DNA of 64,000 nt from Streptomyces antimycoticus (lineage in GTDB: Bacteria > Actinomycetota > Actinomycetes > Streptomycetales > Streptomycetaceae). The notes under the pieces were generated by a model that was not told where the DNA came from, made no database searches, and saw only the letters and a list, made by a program, of their open reading frames with translations. This document shows positions 60,143 through 64,000 of this stretch, one piece after another. The position numbers were made by a program, and so were the translations under genes. Position 1 is the stretch's first letter; each line of letters starts with the position of its first letter. Location: NCBI RefSeq assembly GCF_005405925.1, contig NZ_BJHV01000001.1, positions 7,130,001 to 7,194,000 of the forward strand, written 5' to 3'.

Positions 60143-61912
60143 GTGCCGCACACGCTCGACGCCGATGCGGTACGGACCTGGTGCGGGCTCGCGCTGGACG
60201 CGCTGGGCCGGGCCCGCGCGGAGATCGACGCGATCAACGTCTATCCGGTCGCGGACGGGGACACCGGCACCAATCTGTATCTGACCGTCGAGTCCGCCGC
60301 CCGGGCCGTCGACGCCGCCTTCGACGGCCATGCCGCCTCCGCCGCCGCCTCCCGCCCCACCCTCGCCGATGTGGTGCGCGCCATGGCCCATGGCGCCCTG
60401 ATCGGCGCGCGGGGCAACTCCGGCACGATCCTGGCGCAGCTGCTGCGCGGTATGGCGGACGTCCTGGCCGACGGCTCGGCGCAGGGGGACCCGGGCACAG
60501 ACGAGGCGGACGGGCTGCGGCTGGCGCTGCGGCGCGCGGCCGACCTCGCCTACCTGGCCGTCGCCCACCCCGTGGAAGGCACCGTCCTTACGGTCGCCGT
60601 GGCCGCCGCGGAGGGCGCGGCGGAGTGCGCCACCGGCGACGCGGCCACGGTGGCCCGCGCCGCCTACGAGAGCGCCCGCACGGCGCTCCAGGCCACCCCC
60701 GGCCAGCTCGACGTCCTCGCCCGCGCGGGGGTGGTCGACGCGGGCGGCTACGGCCTGGTGACAGTCCTGGGCGGGCTCGCCGAGGCCCTGTCGGGCGAGG
60801 CACCCGCGGCGCTCGGGCCCGTCCGCTCCCGCGGTGAGGGCCCGACGCGTGACGCCCTGGCGCCCACCGGGACGTCTGGGCAGGACCCCGTGGGCTGTCC
60901 CGCCGACGACGCCGCGAACGGTGGGCCCGCCTTCGAGGTGATCTACCTCCTGGAGGCCGGGGACATGGCCATGGCCGCCCTGAGGGAGCGACTGGACGCC
61001 CTCGGCGACTCCTTGGTGATCGTCGGCGGCGACGGCCTGTGGAATGTGCACGTCCATGTGGACGACGCGGGGGCGGCCGTGGAGGCGGGCGTCCAGGCCG
61101 GGCGCCCGTACCGCATCCGGATCACCCACTTCGACGGCGCCGCCGCCCGTAAGGCGGGCGCCGACGGCCCGGAACGGCCGGGCCCGGTCGTCGTTCTGCC
61201 GGACCAGCCCGGTGCCAAGGGCCCCACCGGCGGCCCGCGTACCGAGCGCACCGGCCGTGCCGTGGTCGCAGTCGTCCCCGGGGACGGGCTGGCCGCGCTG
61301 TGCGCCGAGGCGGGCGCGACCGCGGTCGCCACCCGCCCCGGGGAGCCGCCCGGCAGCGGTGAACTGGTCGACGCGGTCCGCCGGGCCGGCGCCCGGGAGG
61401 TCGTGCTGCTGCCGAACGACACCGAGCTGCGCCACCCGGCCGCCGCGGCCGCGGCCCAGGCCCGTGCCGAGGGCGTACGGGTCGCGGTGATCCCCACCCG
61501 CTCCGCCGTCCAGGGCATCGCCGCCCTCGCCGTCCACGAGCCGGCCCGCAGCTTCGACGAGGACGTGGTCGCCATGACCTCGGCCGCGGGCGCCACCCGC
61601 TACGCGGAACTGGCCGTCGCCGAGCGCCAGTCCTGGACCATGGCCGGGGTGTGCCAGGCCGGGGACGTCCTGGGCATGATCGACGGCGATGTGGCGGTGA
61701 TCGGCTCGGAGCTGGCCGCGACCGCCGAGACGGTGCTGGACCGGATGCTGGCCTCGGGCGGCGAAATGGTCACCCTGGTGCTCGGCGCGGGCCTGCCGGA
61801 CGAGGTCGCCGAACGGCTGGAGCGCCATGTTCGGGAGGGGCACTTCGCCGTCGACACGGTCGTCTACCACGGCGGTCAGCCCACCGCGCCGCTGATCATA
61901 GGCATCGAATGA
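60143..61912 (+). CDS. DAK/FakA-type kinase (dihydroxyacetone kinase-like, YloV family)
   Basis: The 589-aa three-part protein has an N-terminal DAK2/DhaL nucleotide domain (INVYPVADGDTGTNLYLTVESA with Asp-rich Mg loop; ALIGARGNSGTILAQLLRGMA; GTVLTVAVAAAEGA), a central domain (FEVIYLLEAGDMAMAALRERLDALGDSLVIVGGDGLWNVHVHVDDAG), and a C-terminal DegV-like/DAK1_2 domain (VAVVPGDGL ... VVLLPNDTELRH ... RSAVQGIAALAVHE). The layout matches FakA, the fatty acid kinase ATP subunit, which needs a FakB partner not found here. GTG 60143 follows GGAGGA by six bases. It is directly upstream of recG, as in many Gram-positives. Confidence 0.9.
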   Translation: MPHTLDADAVRTWCGLALDALGRARAEIDAINVYPVADGDTGTNLYLTVESAARAVDAAFDGHAASAAASRPTLADVVRAMAHGALIGARGNSGTILAQLLRGMADVLADGSAQGDPGTDEADGLRLALRRAADLAYLAVAHPVEGTVLTVAVAAAEGAAECATGDAATVARAAYESARTALQATPGQLDVLARAGVVDAGGYGLVTVLGGLAEALSGEAPAALGPVRSRGEGPTRDALAPTGTSGQDPVGCPADDAANGGPAFEVIYLLEAGDMAMAALRERLDALGDSLVIVGGDGLWNVHVHVDDAGAAVEAGVQAGRPYRIRITHFDGAAARKAGADGPERPGPVVVLPDQPGAKGPTGGPRTERTGRAVVAVVPGDGLAALCAEAGATAVATRPGEPPGSGELVDAVRRAGAREVVLLPNDTELRHPAAAAAAQARAEGVRVAVIPTRSAVQGIAALAVHEPARSFDEDVVAMTSAAGATRYAELAVAERQSWTMAGVCQAGDVLGMIDGDVAVIGSELAATAETVLDRMLASGGEMVTLVLGAGLPDEVAERLERHVREGHFAVDTVVYHGGQPTAPLIIGIE

Positions 61913-61983
61913 GACCGGCGGCCGGACGCTGAATCACCCCGCTCGTCACCCGCTTTGTCACTCCCGTGGTGTGCAATGGACGC

Positions 61984-64000
61984 GTGCCCGTGCTGGATGA
62001 ACCACTGAAGAAGGTCCTGGGCGGCAACACCGCGAAGGTGATGGCCGACCATCTCGACCTGCACACCGTCGGCGATCTGCTGCACCACTACCCGCGGCGG
62101 TACGCGGAGCGCGGTGAGCTGACCCGGCTGTCCGACCTGCCCCTGGACGAGCATGTGACCGTGGTGGCGCAGGTCGCCGACGCCCGGGTGCATACGTTCA
62201 ATGGCGGCCGGGGCCGCCGGCTGGAGGTCACCATCACCGACGGCAGCGGCCGTCTCCAGCTGGTCTTCTTCGGCAAGGGTGTCCACAAGCCGCGCTCGGA
62301 GCTGCAGCCCGGCACCCGCGCGATGTTCGCCGGGAAGGTCTCGGTCTTCAACCGCAAGCGGCAGCTGGCCCACCCGGAGTTCAAGACGCTGGGCGCGGAG
62401 AGCGGCGCGGAGGCCGTGGAGGCGTTCGCCCATCAGCTATTGCCGCTGTACCCGGCGTGCAAGCAGATGGAGTCCTGGCAGATCCAGCAGGCCATCGACA
62501 CCGTGCTGGGCCCGGCCGGCCACGAGGAGGCCGCGCTGGCCGGGCTCATCGACCCGCTGCCCGACAGCCTCCGCGAGGGCCGGGGGCTGGCCACGCTCCC
62601 CGAGGCGCTGCGCAAGATCCACCGACCGGCCACCAAGACCGATATCGCGATGGCCCGGGACCGCCTGAAGTGGGACGAGGCGTTCGTCCTGCAGGTGGCG
62701 CTCGCCCGGCGGCGCCGGGCCGATGCCCAACTGCCCGCGGCGCCCCGCAAGCCCGTTCCGGACGGGCTGCTGACGGCCTTCGACGCCCGGCTGCCGTTCA
62801 CCCTCACCGAGGGCCAGCGCCGGGTCAGCGAGGAGATCTTCGCCGACCTGGCCACCGACCACCCCATGCACCGGCTGCTCCAGGGCGAGGTCGGCTCGGG
62901 CAAGACCATGGTCGCGCTGCGCGCGATGCTCGGCGTCGTGGACGCCGGGGGACAGGCGGCGATGCTCGCGCCCACCGAGGTGCTCGCCCAGCAGCACCAC
63001 CGCTCGATCACCGAGATGATGGGGGAGCTGGCCGAGGGAGGCATGCTCGGCGGTGCGGAGCAGGGCACCAAGGTGGTGCTGCTCACCGGTTCCATGGGCG
63101 CCGCGGCCCGCCGTCAGGCGCTGCTGGACCTGGTCACCGGCGAGGCCGGGATCGTGATCGGCACCCACGCCCTGATCGAGGACAAGGTCCAGTTCCACGA
63201 CCTGGGGCTGGTCGTCGTCGACGAGCAGCACCGCTTCGGGGTCGAGCAGCGCGACGCCCTGCGCTCCAAGGGCAAGCAGCCCCCGCATCTGCTGGTGATG
63301 ACGGCCACCCCGATCCCGCGCACCGTCGCCATGACCGTCTTCGGCGACCTGGAGACCTCCGTCCTGGACCAGCTGCCCTCGGGCCGCTCCCCGATCGCCT
63401 CCCATGTGGTGCCCGCCAAGGACAAGCCGCACTTCCTGACCCGCGCCTGGGAGCGGGTGCGCGAGGAGGTGGCCGCCGGGCACCAGGGGTATGTGGTGTG
63501 CCCGCGGATCGGGGACGACGCCGGCGACGAGGGGGACGCGTCCAAGGGCGCCGCGAGCCCGTCCCCCGAGGACGAGGCCGAGAAGCGCCCGCCGCTGGCC
63601 GTCGTCGAGGTCGCCGAGCAGCTCACCAAGGGGCCGCTGAGCGATCTGCGGGTGGAGGTGCTGCACGGGCGGATGCAGCCCGAGGCCAAGGACGACGTGA
63701 TGCGCCGCTTCGCCGCGGGCGAGGTGGACGTGCTGGTCGCCACGACCGTCATCGAGGTCGGTGTCAACGTCCCCAACGCCACCGCCATGGTGATCATGGA
63801 CGCCGACCGGTTCGGCGTCTCCCAGCTGCACCAGCTGCGCGGCCGTGTCGGCCGTGGCTCGGCCGCCGGGCTCTGTCTGCTGGTGACCGACATGCCCGAG
63901 GCCAGCCCCGCCCGGGCGCGGCTGGGCGCGGTCGCGGCCACGCTCGACGGCTTCGAGCTGTCCCGGATCGACCTGGAGCAGCGCCGGGAGGGCGATGTGC
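61984..64000 (+). CDS. recG: ATP-dependent DNA helicase RecG, 3' end cut by window edge
   Basis: The first 672 codons are present of about 730-740. The N-terminal wedge/OB domain has LLHHYPRRYAERGELTRLSDLP and VEVTITDGSGRLQLVFFGKG-type strands. The helicase core has LTEGQRRVSEEIFADL, Walker A LLQGEVGSGKTMVALRAML, LAPTEVLAQQH, TGSM, GTHALIEDKVQF, DEQHRFGVEQR, VMTATPIPRT, VLHGRMQPEAKDDVMRRFAAGEVDVLVATTVIEVGVNVPNA, and QLHQLRGRVGRG. It regresses stalled forks. GTG 61984 or 61990 both fit (PVLDEPLKKVLG). A charged insert of about 25 residues (near DDAGDEGDASKGAASPSPEDEAEKR) interrupts motifs IV-V. Confidence 0.95.
   Translation, partial: MPVLDEPLKKVLGGNTAKVMADHLDLHTVGDLLHHYPRRYAERGELTRLSDLPLDEHVTVVAQVADARVHTFNGGRGRRLEVTITDGSGRLQLVFFGKGVHKPRSELQPGTRAMFAGKVSVFNRKRQLAHPEFKTLGAESGAEAVEAFAHQLLPLYPACKQMESWQIQQAIDTVLGPAGHEEAALAGLIDPLPDSLREGRGLATLPEALRKIHRPATKTDIAMARDRLKWDEAFVLQVALARRRRADAQLPAAPRKPVPDGLLTAFDARLPFTLTEGQRRVSEEIFADLATDHPMHRLLQGEVGSGKTMVALRAMLGVVDAGGQAAMLAPTEVLAQQHHRSITEMMGELAEGGMLGGAEQGTKVVLLTGSMGAAARRQALLDLVTGEAGIVIGTHALIEDKVQFHDLGLVVVDEQHRFGVEQRDALRSKGKQPPHLLVMTATPIPRTVAMTVFGDLETSVLDQLPSGRSPIASHVVPAKDKPHFLTRAWERVREEVAAGHQGYVVCPRIGDDAGDEGDASKGAASPSPEDEAEKRPPLAVVEVAEQLTKGPLSDLRVEVLHGRMQPEAKDDVMRRFAAGEVDVLVATTVIEVGVNVPNATAMVIMDADRFGVSQLHQLRGRVGRGSAAGLCLLVTDMPEASPARARLGAVAATLDGFELSRIDLEQRREGDV

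Overview
The window is high-GC actinobacterial DNA and reads as a Streptomyces chromosome core. The signs are strong third-position GC, many GTG starts, leaderless start codons just after TANNNT-type -10 boxes, conservons (cvn operons), an HU protein with a Lys/Ala tail (HupS type), an acyl-CoA carboxylase epsilon subunit, and a tRNA-Gln/tRNA-Glu cluster beside gltX. From memory, the gene order from the diguanylate cyclase through ilvBNC, serA, put, leuB, ilvE, cimA, accB/accE, cvn2, cvn1, gltX, ndgR, leuCD, hupS, gpsA, ddlA, thiL and rpmB to recG matches the S. coelicolor SCO5511-SCO5566 region. That synteny was not computed here.

Layout. 1-3.0 kb: a truncated PQQ-type sugar dehydrogenase lipoprotein, an aldo/keto reductase and a D-2-hydroxyacid dehydrogenase. 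3.1-6.2 kb: a membrane PAS-GGDEF-EAL protein with a degenerate EAL site. 6.2-11.9 kb: ilvB-ilvN-ilvC behind a leader-peptide attenuator, then serA. 12-20 kb is an accessory block: TetR plus DHA2 exporter, a peroxiredoxin-like gene divergent from a TetR gene, an Uma2 nuclease-fold gene, a secreted GH6 glycosidase, and another DHA2 exporter/TetR pair. 20-24 kb: proline catabolism (PucR-type regulator, proline dehydrogenase, P5C dehydrogenase). 24.5-30.7 kb: a 40-aa peptide, a Tat-exported phosphatase, leuB, ilvE, and cimA behind a second attenuator. 31-32.9 kb: accB-accE. 33-43.6 kb: two tandem conservons on the minus strand. 44-47.4 kb: a small orphan protein, an FAH-family hydrolase, gltX and five tRNA genes. 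47.5-52.7 kb: a MerR/DUF4188 pair, ndgR divergent from leuCD, a small gene, and hupS. 52.8-64 kb: cofC (fused to a small beta-rich domain), plsC-gpsA, ddlA, a DUF3515 lipoprotein, an Lrp-type RAM protein, thiL, thiD, rpmB, a DAK/FakA-type protein and the 5' part of recG.

How the genes work together. Branched-chain amino acid synthesis dominates: ilvBNC, ilvE, leuB, leuCD and cimA lie in one neighbourhood but in separate units. Ile/Val/Leu-codon leader peptides followed by intrinsic terminators precede ilvB and, less certainly, cimA. A palindrome between ndgR and leuC is a candidate operator. gltX sits directly upstream of tRNA-Glu and tRNA-Gln genes, which fits indirect Gln-tRNA synthesis.

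Unusual points. Two regulators (TetR near 15.65 kb and PucR near 20.45 kb) are each broken by what looks like one missing G in a G5 run. The first shift opens a frame into the downstream Uma2 gene. Other points are five 20-bp tandem repeats upstream of thiD, a ten-unit DTGE[FY] repeat in the CvnA1 tail, an in-frame CofC fusion, and several clear palindromic operators. No CRISPR array, insertion sequence, phage or plasmid origin was seen.
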